Program-made: the position numbers and the translations under genes
Part shown: piece by piece, positions 32,806-43,246 of the stretch
Layout of the letters: the number at the start of each line of letters is the position of its first letter
How positions within the stretch are numbered: position 1 is the stretch's first letter
DNA from: Halothiobacillus sp.
GTDB lineage: Bacteria; Pseudomonadota; Gammaproteobacteria; Halothiobacillales; Halothiobacillaceae
Assembly (NCBI GenBank): GCA_024635755.1
Contig: JAGXIF010000027.1
Span: forward strand, 1 to 46,447
Direction: 5' to 3'
DNA length: 46,447 bases
The notes under the pieces: model-generated
Database searches by the model: none
What the model was told of the DNA's origin: nothing
What the model saw: only the letters and a program-made list of their open reading frames with translations

Positions 32806-34827
32806 ATGACCAACCCGCGCATGCTCAATGCCACCAGTCCCTATCTGCAGGCGCACGCCGAAAATCCCGTCGACTGGTACGAGTGGGACGACGAGGCACT
32901 GGCACTCGCCCGCCGGGAGGATCGACCGATCCTGCTTTCCATCGGCTACGCCGCCTGTCACTGGTGTCACGTAATGGCCCGGGAGAGCTTCTCCGACCCC
33001 GATATCGCCGCGGTGATGAACCGGCATTTCGTCAGCATCAAGGTCGATCGAGAGGAGCGCCCGGATCTCGACAAGACCTTCCAGACCGCTCACGCCCTGC
33101 TCAATCAGCGGGGTGGGGGCTGGCCGCTGACCGCGTTTCTCAACCCGGATGACCTGACGCCGTTCTTCATCGGCACCTATTTCCCGGCCCGGGCACGTTA
33201 CGGCATGCCCGGCTTTGCCGACCTGCTCGAACGGGTGCAGACCGTCTACCGGGAGCAGGGCGATCAGACGCGCGAGCAGGGCGAGGCCGTGCGCCGCGCG
33301 CTCGCCACGGCCCCGCCGGGCAGCGACGTGGTGCCGCCGATTGCCAGCGTGGATGCCGCTCGGGCGCGCCTGGAGTCGGCCTTCGACGAGATCCACGGCG
33401 GCTTGGGCGGCGCGCCGAAGTTTCCCCAGTTGCCGATCCTGGATTTTCTCATCGACGAGGCGGGCTCGCGGGCCGCGGACGGCCGAGGCGGGCTGGATCA
33501 CGCTCTGGCCGCGATCCTCGACGGCGGGCTGTTCGATCACCTCGATGGCGGCATATTCCGCTACTGCGTGGATGCCGACTGGACCATTCCGCACTTCGAG
33601 AAAATGCTGGTCGACAACGCCCAGTTGCCCGGCACCCTGGCCCGTTTTTGCCGACTGGCCTCCGACCCGGACGAATACGAGGCCCGGCGACGTGTAAGCA
33701 CCCCCCTGCTCGAACGCACTGTCCGGCATTTTTTCGAGCACATGCGCCTGCCCGACGGCACGTTCGCGGCGAGCCTCGATGCCGATACGGAGGGCGAGGA
33801 GGGCGCCACCTACCTCTGGACGCCCGAGCAAGTGCGCACGACACTGGCGGGAACTGTCGACCCGTCGGCCATCGAGGCGTTCAACCGACGATTCCGCATG
33901 GACGACAAGCCCAACTTCGAGGGCCGCTGGCATCTGGCGCCGGCGCACCGCGCGCGGCGGGTGGCGGCAGTCGAGCCACTAGATGATTCGCTACGGGTAC
34001 CACTGCTGGCATCACGGGATGAGCGACCGCAACCCCGCCGGGACGACAAGTCGCTGGTCGGCCTGAATGCGCTGCTGGCCACCGGCCTGATCCGTGCCGG
34101 CAGCCTGCTGGATCGAGACGAGTGGATCGAGGAGGGCGTGGCGCTGGTCGAACGCATCACGCCGCCTCGCGGGGAACTGGCGGCCGTGCCCACCGGCCAC
34201 CTCGGCGAGCGTCCCGCAGCCCCGGCCTTCCTGGACGACTTCGCCTACCTGCTCGAGGCACAGGCCGAGGCATTTTTCCAGCGCCCCGACGCCGAGCGAC
34301 TGGCGATTATCGAGTCGATCGTCGCGCTTGTGGTCGAGCGTTTCGCCGACGCCTCCGGGGGCTTTCGCTTGAGTCACGCCGCGCACGGCTCACCGGTGGG
34401 GTCGCTGGTGGTGTTCACCGATGATGCCCAGCCCGGCGGCAACGCGGTGCTCGCGGATGCCCTGGCGGGGCTGGGTTACGCCCTGGGGCGGACCGACTGG
34501 CTCGATTTGGCCGAAGGCATCTTCAAGGCGGCGGCCGGTTCGATCGAGCGCGTCCCGCAGGCCCATACCCGGCTGCTGGCCGCCCTGCGACGCTTCCATC
34601 AGCCGACGGCCGTGGTGGTGATCAAGGCGCGAGACCTCGCTGTCTGGACGCCTGCCATCCGGCACCTGCGCGCCCGGGGCCTGATAGTCATCGCCAGTGG
34701 CACGGACGAGGTGCTGGCCGACAAGCCACTGCCCGACACCGGCCCCGGGCTGGCCTATGTCTGCCGGGGCACAAGTTGCTTGCCGCCCGAGGGTGAACCG
34801 GACCGATTGCTGGCGCTGTTCGCCTGA
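32806..34827 (+). CDS. Thioredoxin-domain protein of the YyaL/SSP411 family
   Basis: A 673-residue soluble protein. The start at 32806 (MTNPRMLNATSPYLQAHAEN) is the conserved family N-terminus. Residues 1-160 form a thioredoxin fold with CHWCHVM at 51-57 (CxxC-like, His-flanked), then DREERPDLDKTFQTA and GWPLTAFLNPD. The remaining part is an (alpha/alpha) barrel like the mannose isomerase/AGE family (LDGGIFRYCVDADWTIPHFE, FLDDFAYLLEAQAEAF). The family is widespread, with suggested roles in disulfide or carbohydrate chemistry, but its biochemistry is unclear. It is divergent from lgt, and the gene is complete. Confidence 0.9.
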   Translation: MTNPRMLNATSPYLQAHAENPVDWYEWDDEALALARREDRPILLSIGYAACHWCHVMARESFSDPDIAAVMNRHFVSIKVDREERPDLDKTFQTAHALLNQRGGGWPLTAFLNPDDLTPFFIGTYFPARARYGMPGFADLLERVQTVYREQGDQTREQGEAVRRALATAPPGSDVVPPIASVDAARARLESAFDEIHGGLGGAPKFPQLPILDFLIDEAGSRAADGRGGLDHALAAILDGGLFDHLDGGIFRYCVDADWTIPHFEKMLVDNAQLPGTLARFCRLASDPDEYEARRRVSTPLLERTVRHFFEHMRLPDGTFAASLDADTEGEEGATYLWTPEQVRTTLAGTVDPSAIEAFNRRFRMDDKPNFEGRWHLAPAHRARRVAAVEPLDDSLRVPLLASRDERPQPRRDDKSLVGLNALLATGLIRAGSLLDRDEWIEEGVALVERITPPRGELAAVPTGHLGERPAAPAFLDDFAYLLEAQAEAFFQRPDAERLAIIESIVALVVERFADASGGFRLSHAAHGSPVGSLVVFTDDAQPGGNAVLADALAGLGYALGRTDWLDLAEGIFKAAAGSIERVPQAHTRLLAALRRFHQPTAVVVIKARDLAVWTPAIRHLRARGLIVIASGTDEVLADKPLPDTGPGLAYVCRGTSCLPPEGEPDRLLALFA

Positions 34828-34967
34828 AGGGGCAATTCGTGCGGGCGTGAGAAACACATTCTTCACGGGGTCATCGAATCGCCATCCCCCGGTCATGAGA
34901 TTGCCAACTTGCCTCCCTACTGTCGGCAGCCAACGGTGCAATCGGCTGACGAAGAGGGGAGAAACGA

Positions 34968-35786
34968 ATGGCTGCAGACAAGGCGAACGGTCCGAAGTCC
35001 ATGAAAGACCCGATCGGCAAAGACGCGGCCGGGTTGGTCGTGACCTTTGCCACCACGCCGGCCGAGCGCGAGGCCTGTTATCGGCTGCGCTACCGGGTGT
35101 TCGTCGAGGAGATGGGTGCGCAGATACCGGCCGGCCACGGCGGGCTGGAACGCGACCGGTTCGATGCCCACTGCCACCACCTGATGGTGCGTGATAGCCA
35201 GACCGGCATGGTAATCGCCTGTACCCGCATCCTCACCGATACCCAGGCGCGGCTGACCGGCGGGTTCTATTCCGAACAGGAATTCGATCTGGCCATGGTG
35301 GGAGGGCTACCCGGGCGGGTGATGGAAATCGGTCGGACCTGCGTGGATCGAGACTGGCGCAATGGCGGGACCATCGCGATGCTCTGGTCGGGCCTGGCGC
35401 GCTTCATGGAAGATAACCGCTTCGGTCACCTGATCGGCTGCGTCTCGGTGTCCATGGCAGACGGCGGGGTCGCGGCGCAGCGAATCGTCGCGGATCTGGG
35501 CGATCGCCACTTGGCCGACGAGGGACGCCGCGTGACACCCCGGCAACCGTTGCCCGCCATGGAGCCGGTGGGTGGCGATGAGCGTCCGCGTATGCCGCCG
35601 TTGCTCAAGGCCTATCTGCGTCTGGGGGCGAAGCTCGGTGGAGCGCCGTGCTGGGATCGGGAATTCGGCTGTGCCGATCTGTTCATCCTGCTCGAGCGGC
35701 GTGACCTGACCGGTCGGTACCTGCGTCACTTCCTCGAGCGGCGCCGCCCGGCCGCGCCCATGACGCCGGATTGTGCCACGGCCTGA
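34968..35786 (+). CDS. olsB: N-acyltransferase of the OlsB type (ornithine-lipid synthesis, putative)
   Basis: A 272-residue GNAT-fold enzyme. The N-terminal part has RYRVFVEEMGAQ, DRFDAHCHHLMVRD and TCVDRDWRNGGTI, all signatures of the OlsB/autoinducer-synthase-like acyltransferase group (Acetyltransf_5). OlsB attaches a 3-hydroxyacyl chain from ACP to the alpha-amino group of ornithine, the first step to phosphorus-free ornithine lipids. The second enzyme, OlsA, is not next to it, so other N-acyl amino acids remain possible. The start is 34968 with AGAGGGGAG 7 bases upstream. It is convergent with the merR gene. Confidence 0.75.
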   Translation: MAADKANGPKSMKDPIGKDAAGLVVTFATTPAEREACYRLRYRVFVEEMGAQIPAGHGGLERDRFDAHCHHLMVRDSQTGMVIACTRILTDTQARLTGGFYSEQEFDLAMVGGLPGRVMEIGRTCVDRDWRNGGTIAMLWSGLARFMEDNRFGHLIGCVSVSMADGGVAAQRIVADLGDRHLADEGRRVTPRQPLPAMEPVGGDERPRMPPLLKAYLRLGAKLGGAPCWDREFGCADLFILLERRDLTGRYLRHFLERRRPAAPMTPDCATA

Positions 35787-35823
35787 TAAGCAGGGCAGCA
35801 CGGCCCGCTCCGGCTGCCATGCC

Positions 35824-36339
35824 TCAATCGCGGTGGGCAGGGTCCCGGCAATAAGGCGCCAGTTCCCGGGCCAGGCTTTCCAGTCCCAGTCGGATCTCGC
35901 GCAGGTCGAGCTGCCGGCCTGTCGAGGCGGGTTCGGTGGTGACCTCGTCCGGTTGGCTCTCTTGCTGCGGGTCGAGTTGCAGCATGTTGCCGCCGCTCTG
36001 GGTGATCCGCTCGCGCATGCTGCGAACAGCCCCGAGCGCACTGGCGGATTCGCGCGAGGTCGCCTTGGGCAGGGCGGCGAGTTGCTGGCGGGCGCCAGCG
36101 ATGGTGAAGCCCTGATCGTAGAGCAGGGTGCGGATCAGCCGGATCAGCTCGATGTCGTGACGTTGATAGTAGCGACGGTTTCCGCGCCGCTTGATCGGCT
36201 TGAGCGGCTCGAATTCCTGCTCCCAGTAACGCAGCACATGCGACTTGACCTCGCAGAGCTGCCCCACTTCCCCGATGGTGAAATACCGTTTGTTGGGGAT
36301 GGGGGGGAACGTGAATTCAGTCTTGCTCTGGGCCGTCAT
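35824..36339 (-). CDS. MerR-family transcriptional regulator
   Basis: A 171-residue regulator. The winged helix-turn-helix is at about residues 18-85 ([40 protein letters not shown]), followed by a dimerisation helix and a variable tail of about 70 residues with no metal-binding cysteines. It is the small MerR protein usually found directly after ihfA in gammaproteobacteria; its targets are not established. Its start overlaps the end of ihfA by 23 bases, so translation is probably coupled. Confidence 0.85.
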   Translation of the reverse strand: MTAQSKTEFTFPPIPNKRYFTIGEVGQLCEVKSHVLRYWEQEFEPLKPIKRRGNRRYYQRHDIELIRLIRTLLYDQGFTIAGARQQLAALPKATSRESASALGAVRSMRERITQSGGNMLQLDPQQESQPDEVTTEPASTGRQLDLREIRLGLESLARELAPYCRDPAHRD

Positions 36340-36619
36340 AGGCTTCTACCAGCGACTTGAGTTTCTGGCCGGCGCGGAAGGTGACGACGCGCCGTGCGGT
36401 CACCGGGATCATCTCGCCGGTACGGGGATTCCGCCCCGGGCGCTCGTTCTTGTCCCGCAGGGTGAAGTTGCCGAATCCGGAGAGCTTGATGTCCTCACCG
36501 GATTCCAGCACCTGCCGCATCTCCTCGAAGAAGAGATCGACAAAGTCCTTGGCCTCACGCTTGTTGAGGCCAAGTTCGTTGTGCAGCGTTTCTACCAGAT
36601 CCGCTTTCGTAAGAGCCAT
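36317..36619 (-). CDS. ihfA: Integration host factor, alpha subunit
   Basis: A 100-residue histone-like DNA-bending protein that pairs with IhfB. The conserved body is visible: [40 protein letters not shown] (the beta arm with the DNA-intercalating proline) and [17 protein letters not shown]. It starts 23 bases after pheT, the classic pheST-ihfA linkage, and overlaps the merR gene. Length is normal. Confidence 0.97.
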   Translation of the reverse strand: MALTKADLVETLHNELGLNKREAKDFVDLFFEEMRQVLESGEDIKLSGFGNFTLRDKNERPGRNPRTGEMIPVTARRVVTFRAGQKLKSLVEAYDGPEQD

Positions 36620-36642
36620 GTAAATCGGTTCCCGGGTTCAAG

Positions 36643-39018
36643 TCAACCGCGTAGCTCGACATCGAGCTGGCGGAGGTTGTCGAGTATGTGGTTGATGGTG
36701 TCGGTGATCTCGTCGTCCGTGAGCGTGCGCTCGTCGTTCTGGAACACGAGTTTTACTGCCAGTGATTGTTTTCCTTCGGCCACGCCTTCGCCGACATAGC
36801 GGTCGAATGGCTCGACCCGCTGCAGGAACTCTCCCCCGGCCGAACGGATGGCCGCAGCCAGGGTGGCGAACGGCAACGAGACCGGCGTTACCAGGGCCAG
36901 ATCGCGGCGCACCTGCGGAAACTTGGACAGCGGCCGGCTCTGGGGCAGCGGACGCGTGCCGATGCCTTCGAGCGACAGGCGGCAGGCGAATACCGGCCCC
37001 TTGAGGTCGAAGGTCTTGAGCGTGTTCGGGTGCAGCGAGCCGATCTCGCCGACCGCCGCGTCATTCACCCGGATCTCTGCCGACTGGCCGGGGTGCAGGG
37101 CCGGGTGCTCGCAGCGGCGGAACGTGGTGGCGGACGCCAGACCCAGTCCTTCGAGCAGGTCGACCAGGTCGCCCTTGATGTCGTAGAAGTCGGCCGGGCG
37201 GTTGGCTTGGGCCCACTGTTCCTGGCCGGTCTGGCCGGCGAGGACGAAGGCCAGCTCCGCCGTCTCGCGCGAGTCGGCCGCCGTGGCACCGGCGAAACGA
37301 TGCCCGGTCTCGAACAGGCGGATCGCCGGTTGCTGACGTTTCTGGTTATGGGCCACTGCCTCCAGCAGGCCCGGCCACAGGCTCTGCCGCATCACCGCCA
37401 TCTGGGAGGCGATCGGGTTGGCCAGTTCGATCGGGTCGCTTCCCGGCGTGATGGCCTGGTCGAGGTCCCGGTCGACGAAGCTGTAGGTGATCGCTTCGAA
37501 ATAGCCCCGCTCGGCCATCAGTTCGCCGATCTGCGCGGTGGTGTTGGTAGTCACCGCGGGCAGGCCGATCTCCGGGGTCATGCGGGTGATCGGGGCGCGG
37601 AAATTGTCGTAGCCGATCAGTCGCGCCAATTCCTCGAGCAGGTCTTCTGGGATGGCCAGATCAAAGCGGCGTGTCGGCGGTACCACCTCGAGCCGGTCGC
37701 CGCTGGTCTGCACCTCGCAGCCCAGTTGCCGCAACAGGTGCGCCGCCTTGTCGGTGGCGATCTCGATGCCCAGGCGGTTGATCGCCCAGGTCATGTCCAG
37801 CGAGATGGGCGCTGGCGTCGCGATGGCCGCTCCGCCATCTGCCTCACGCGGTGGGCCGGCCTGGCCACCGAGGTGTTCCGTGATCAGTTGTGCGGCACGA
37901 TCGATCGCCGCACGCGGCAGGCTGGGATCGACGCCGCGCTCGAAGCGGAAAGCGGCGTCGGTGGTCAGGCCGAAGCGGCGTGCCCGTCCGGCGATGGCCT
38001 CGGGCGTGAAGTGGGCCGATTCCAGCACGATCCGGCGGGTCTCGCCGGTGACCCCGGAGGGTGCCGATCCGATCACCCCGGCCAGGGCGATTGGGCTTTG
38101 CTGGTCGCTGATCACCAAGCAGTCGGCATTTAGCGTCAGCTCCTGATCGTTGAGTGCCGCCAGGTTTTCCCCCTCCGCGGCCCAGCGCACTCGAATGTCA
38201 CCGTCGAGCTTGTCGGCATCGAAGGCATGCATCGGCTGGCCGGTCTCGAGCATCACGTAGTTGAGGATGTCGACGATCGGCTCGACCGTGTTGATGCCGG
38301 CGCGACGCAGGCGCTCGGTGATGAGCAGGTCGGTCTCGCCGCGGGCCGGGATGTCCTCGATCGCCTGGGTGAGGTAGACCGGGCAGGCCGCCTGGGCCTC
38401 GATGGCCGCGGCCTGGGCGGAGGCGCTGTGGGTCTGCGGGGCACGGGTTTCGGGTGCCCCAATGGGTGCGTCGAATAAGGCGGCGCATTCGCGCGCCAAT
38501 CCGGCAATCGAGAGCACGTCGCCCCGGTTGGGGGTGATGCCCAGTTCGATCACGGCGTCGTCGAGGTCGAGCCATTCACGCAGATCCTTGCCGACCGGCG
38601 CATCATTGGGAAGCTCCATCAGTCCGCTGCGGTTGCTGGACAGGCCCAGCTCGTCTGCCCCGCAGAGCATGCCGTGGGATGGCTCGCCGCGCAGCTTGGC
38701 CTTTTTGATCTTCATGCCGCCCGGCAGGGTGGCGCCAACGCGGGCGAGCGGGGCGAGCAGCCCCTCGCGGACGTTGGGCGCGCCGCAGACGACCTGCCAG
38801 GTGGTCTCGCCGTCGAAGACCTCGGTGACGCGCAGTTTGTCGGCGTCCGGGTGCGGGCGCACGGATTTCACTTCGCCGACGACGACGTTGTCGAAGGCCG
38901 GGGCGGCGGGTTCGATCGCATCGACCTCGAGACCGGCCATCGTGAGTCGATGGGCTAGCGTCTCGGTGTCGACCTGCGGGTCAATCCAGGTTCTGAGCCA
39001 ATTTTCGGAAAATCGCAT
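36643..39018 (-). CDS. pheT: Phenylalanine-tRNA ligase, beta subunit
   Basis: A 791-residue subunit. The N-terminal tRNA-binding (OB-fold) domain (GEVKSVRPHPDADKLRVTEV) is followed by the B3/B4 editing region, B5 (TNTTAQIGELMAERGYFEAI) and the C-terminal ferredoxin-like anticodon-binding domain (PLSKFPQVRRDLALV). Length is normal for the gammaproteobacterial protein. It pairs with PheS as an alpha2-beta2 enzyme. It follows pheS by 109 bases and precedes ihfA by 23. Confidence 0.97.
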   Translation of the reverse strand: MRFSENWLRTWIDPQVDTETLAHRLTMAGLEVDAIEPAAPAFDNVVVGEVKSVRPHPDADKLRVTEVFDGETTWQVVCGAPNVREGLLAPLARVGATLPGGMKIKKAKLRGEPSHGMLCGADELGLSSNRSGLMELPNDAPVGKDLREWLDLDDAVIELGITPNRGDVLSIAGLARECAALFDAPIGAPETRAPQTHSASAQAAAIEAQAACPVYLTQAIEDIPARGETDLLITERLRRAGINTVEPIVDILNYVMLETGQPMHAFDADKLDGDIRVRWAAEGENLAALNDQELTLNADCLVISDQQSPIALAGVIGSAPSGVTGETRRIVLESAHFTPEAIAGRARRFGLTTDAAFRFERGVDPSLPRAAIDRAAQLITEHLGGQAGPPREADGGAAIATPAPISLDMTWAINRLGIEIATDKAAHLLRQLGCEVQTSGDRLEVVPPTRRFDLAIPEDLLEELARLIGYDNFRAPITRMTPEIGLPAVTTNTTAQIGELMAERGYFEAITYSFVDRDLDQAITPGSDPIELANPIASQMAVMRQSLWPGLLEAVAHNQKRQQPAIRLFETGHRFAGATAADSRETAELAFVLAGQTGQEQWAQANRPADFYDIKGDLVDLLEGLGLASATTFRRCEHPALHPGQSAEIRVNDAAVGEIGSLHPNTLKTFDLKGPVFACRLSLEGIGTRPLPQSRPLSKFPQVRRDLALVTPVSLPFATLAAAIRSAGGEFLQRVEPFDRYVGEGVAEGKQSLAVKLVFQNDERTLTDDEITDTINHILDNLRQLDVELRG

Positions 39019-39127
39019 CGCGTATCAGGTCCTTGGGCCTTGTCCGGTCGGCCGCGCCACTGCATGGCGGCTAATGGAGCAAATCGGGGTCTGGGCAGGC
39101 CACCTGGCCCGCCGGGTAGCCGGTGGG

Positions 39128-40701
<1,574 letters not shown>

Positions 40702-40712
40702 GGTCTATCTCC

Positions 40713-40913
40713 TCACTTCTTGCCGTAGGGCATCATGCGCTCGACGAGCTGGACATCGGCCTCGTGAACGTAGGCCGGCGAACCGAGCTGACGCTTCCGC
40801 TTCGACGATTTCTTCGTGAGGATGTGACGCAGGTGCGACTGACGACGCTTGATGCCGCCCGCGGTAATCTTGAACCGCTTGGCGGCCCCGCGATTAGTCT
40901 TGATCTTGGGCAT
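40713..40913 (-). CDS. rpmI: 50S ribosomal protein L35
   Basis: A 66-residue ribosomal protein starting at the ATG at 40913 ([20 protein letters not shown]) with GGAGT 5 bases upstream; a TTG two codons earlier is in frame but not used by the family. The rest ([20 protein letters not shown]) is typical. In this chromosome it is separated from infC by a convergent gene and has its own promoter. Confidence 0.97.
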   Translation of the reverse strand: MPKIKTNRGAAKRFKITAGGIKRRQSHLRHILTKKSSKRKRQLGSPAYVHEADVQLVERMMPYGKK

Positions 40914-41337
40914 GATCAACTCCAGTTCAGGTTTGTTTTTGGATATCCGGCCACGTCGGAGTGTTTAACGTGCGCGGACGAGCTCACCGTTGCCTGCCCT
41001 CGAGAGTCTCGGGGCGGCTAAACGGCGCACGATGATACCGGGGAGCGACCGCAATCGCAATGCTTCGATGAAACGCACGACTGTTCGGTGCCTTGTGACA
41101 GGCGGCTGGCGAGGTACCGATGCGGCCCCTGGATCAGGGAAGGCAATAGCGGGTGGCGTCAAAGCAGACAAGGACTATGCTTGACTGAGAGTTTGGCGAG
41201 GACCATGCGCCTCTTCATGTCTGCTGTGCGGCCTTTTCTATCGAGGATGCCGCACCGCCATGTGGCGCACGCGGAGTTCTGCCGGTGCCTTTTCGCGCGA
41301 TGCAAAAAGCAATCTTCTTCCGGAGTTTTCGAGATGC
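40914..41337. other. Gene-free stretch between rpmI and the deacetylase gene
   Basis: It contains the rpmI promoter (41032-41060) and a 118-base leader. No coding sequence is supported; upstream frames of the deacetylase gene lack a ribosome-binding site. Nothing else recognised. Confidence 0.5.
41032..41060 (-). promoter_or_regulatory. Putative promoter of rpmI-rplT
   Basis: On the minus strand TTGCGA (41055-41060) and TATCAT (41032-41037) are 17 bases apart. It lies 119 bases upstream of rpmI and would make the ribosomal genes independent of infC. Confidence 0.6.
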
Positions 41338-42507
41338 ATGAGGATGCTTGAGACAGTGCTGATTTACTATGACGCCCGTATGCTCGGCCACGATCCGTCA
41401 GGCTGGGACACCGATCACCCGGAGTGGAGCGATGCCGTCAAGGCGATGATCGCTCATCAATATCCCGAGGCCAGTCTGGAGACCTACTCCTTCCCCGAGC
41501 GCCCGGCGCGGTTGATAACGATCGTAGAACGGTTGCTGGCCGAACCCATCGACGGCCAGTGCTGGCGGGTTCCGACGTTGGCCACGCATGCTCAGCTCCA
41601 GCGAGCCCATTCGGCTGCCCATTTGGCGTATATCGAATCGCTTGTCGGTGGCTCGCGCTGGCTGGCACAGGACACGACCGCGGTGTCCCCCGAAAGTGTG
41701 TTCGCGGCGAAATTGGCTGCCGGCGCCGGCATCAGCGCGATCGAGGCAATTGCCGCCGGTGAAGGTCGCCATGCGTTCTGTGTCGTGCGTCCTCCGGGGC
41801 ATCATGCCTCTGCAGATCACGCCAAGGGCTTTTGCCTGTACAACAACATCGCCGTGGCAGCCATGCATGCGCGGGCGGTCTTGGGCTATCGCCGGGTGAT
41901 GATCTGGGACTGGGATATGCACCATGGAAACGGTACCCAGGACATATTCTACGACCAGCCCGACGTGCTGGTCGTCGACAGCCATTGCGAAGCCCCGTTC
42001 TATCCCGGGAGTGGCACTTTGGCTGAAACCGGCGCGGGGGCCGGGCTGGGCTCTCACTTGAACGTACCCTTTCCCAGGGGGAGCGGCAACGCGGCGCTGC
42101 TTGACGTGTTCGAGCAGGTGGTTCGCCCTGCGGCGCGGGCGTTTCGGCCGGACCTCATCCTGATTTCCGCCGGTTTTGACTGTCATTATCTGGACCAGAC
42201 CTGTGTCATGGACGAAACCGGCTTTGCTGCGCTGACGCAGCACATGTGCGCACTGGCGCAGGAACTTTGCGACGGTCGACTGGTGATGATGCTTGAAGGC
42301 GGCTACAACGCCCAGGCCCTGTCGGATAGCGCGCATGCCACCATCCATGCGCTTGCCGGCAACACGATTTCAGGGGTCAATGTGTTGCCCGAGGACCCCG
42401 GCCGTGCCGCGGTGGCAGAGGTGGCGCGATTCCATGCCGACACCATTGCCGCGCTTGGGCAGCTGTCGGTGGCGTCAAGCTCAGCCAGCGGTCCGCAATC
42501 CGGGTGA
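41338..42507 (+). CDS. Histone deacetylase-like protein (class II/acetylpolyamine amidohydrolase family)
   Basis: A 389-residue zinc hydrolase that removes acetyl groups from lysine-like amines, polyamines or other small substrates. The active-site pieces are intact: RPPGHHAS (tandem His), NNIAVAA, the zinc ligands of DWDMHHGNGTQDIFY (Asp and His), SAGFDCH (Asp) and the late EGGYN loop. The start is the ATG at 41338, with CGGAG about 12 bases upstream; a second ATG two codons later is possible. It is convergent with infC, which it separates from rpmI. No partner gene suggests a substrate. Confidence 0.9.
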   Translation: MRMLETVLIYYDARMLGHDPSGWDTDHPEWSDAVKAMIAHQYPEASLETYSFPERPARLITIVERLLAEPIDGQCWRVPTLATHAQLQRAHSAAHLAYIESLVGGSRWLAQDTTAVSPESVFAAKLAAGAGISAIEAIAAGEGRHAFCVVRPPGHHASADHAKGFCLYNNIAVAAMHARAVLGYRRVMIWDWDMHHGNGTQDIFYDQPDVLVVDSHCEAPFYPGSGTLAETGAGAGLGSHLNVPFPRGSGNAALLDVFEQVVRPAARAFRPDLILISAGFDCHYLDQTCVMDETGFAALTQHMCALAQELCDGRLVMMLEGGYNAQALSDSAHATIHALAGNTISGVNVLPEDPGRAAVAEVARFHADTIAALGQLSVASSSASGPQSG

Positions 42508-42534
42508 TCGAGCCCGGCTGATCGTGCCCGGCAA

Positions 42535-42561
42535 ACAAAAAACCCGCCGGGTGGCGGGTTG
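42535..42561. terminator. Bidirectional terminator between the deacetylase gene and infC
   Basis: AACCCGCC and GGCGGGTT form an 8-bp stem around GGGT; six A precede it on the plus strand, giving a T-run for infC transcripts on the minus strand. It lies 24 bases after the infC stop. Confidence 0.85.
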
Positions 42562-42585
42562 TCATGTCGTCGAGCGGCGAACCGC

Positions 42586-43134
42586 TCAGCTCTTGGTGGC
42601 ACGCGGCGCCAGCACCATGGTGGCCTGACGGCCTTCCATGCGCGGGCGCTGTTCAACCGCCGCCAAGTGCGAGAGGTCCTGCTCGATCCGGGCAAGCAAT
42701 TCGGCACCCAGATCGCGGTGGGCCATCTCTCGACCGCGGAAGCGCAGGGTGATCTTGACCTTGTCGCCGGCCTCCAGGAAGCGAGTGGCGTTCCTCAGCT
42801 TGACCTGGTAGTCGTGATCTTCCGTCCCGGGACGGAATTTGACTTCCTTGATCTCGATCTGCTTCTGCTTCTTCTTCGCCTCGTTCGCCTTCTTACTCTG
42901 CTGATACTTGAACTTACCGAAGTCCATGATCTTGCAGACGGGCGGTTTGGCGGTCGGCGAGACCTCTACCAAGTCCAAGGCGGCGTCCTGAGCTCGGCTC
43001 ATTGCCTCATCCGTGGGGACGACTCCGACCTGTTCGCCGTTTTCGTCGACCAATCGGACTTCCCGAACGTTGATTTGATCATTGATCCTGGGGTCGTTGT
43101 TGTTGCTGCGACCCGCTCCGCGTTGTTGAGCGAT
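42586..43134 (-). CDS. infC: Translation initiation factor IF-3
   Basis: A 182-residue initiation factor that frees 30S subunits and checks start codons. The family N-terminus ([20 protein letters not shown]) begins at an ATC codon at 43134, with GGAGG 8 bases before it; no ATG, GTG or TTG fits until residue 28 (ATG at 43053), which would remove the conserved [16 protein letters not shown] region. Non-canonical starts are the known device by which IF-3 represses its own mRNA in E. coli (AUU). The C-terminal domain ([20 protein letters not shown], ending TMVLAPR) is normal. It follows thrS by 112 bases. Confidence 0.9.
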   Translation of the reverse strand: MAQQRGAGRSNNNDPRINDQINVREVRLVDENGEQVGVVPTDEAMSRAQDAALDLVEVSPTAKPPVCKIMDFGKFKYQQSKKANEAKKKQKQIEIKEVKFRPGTEDHDYQVKLRNATRFLEAGDKVKITLRFRGREMAHRDLGAELLARIEQDLSHLAAVEQRPRMEGRQATMVLAPRATKS

Positions 43135-43246
43135 GTTCGTACCCTCCAGTCAGGTTTGAACGAGATAGTACCCCAAAAGCCACGTGCTCCGGGGAAGTGG
43201 TGGCAAAAATTAGCACATCTGCGGCGGTCGTTGCCAACTGCCGTGC

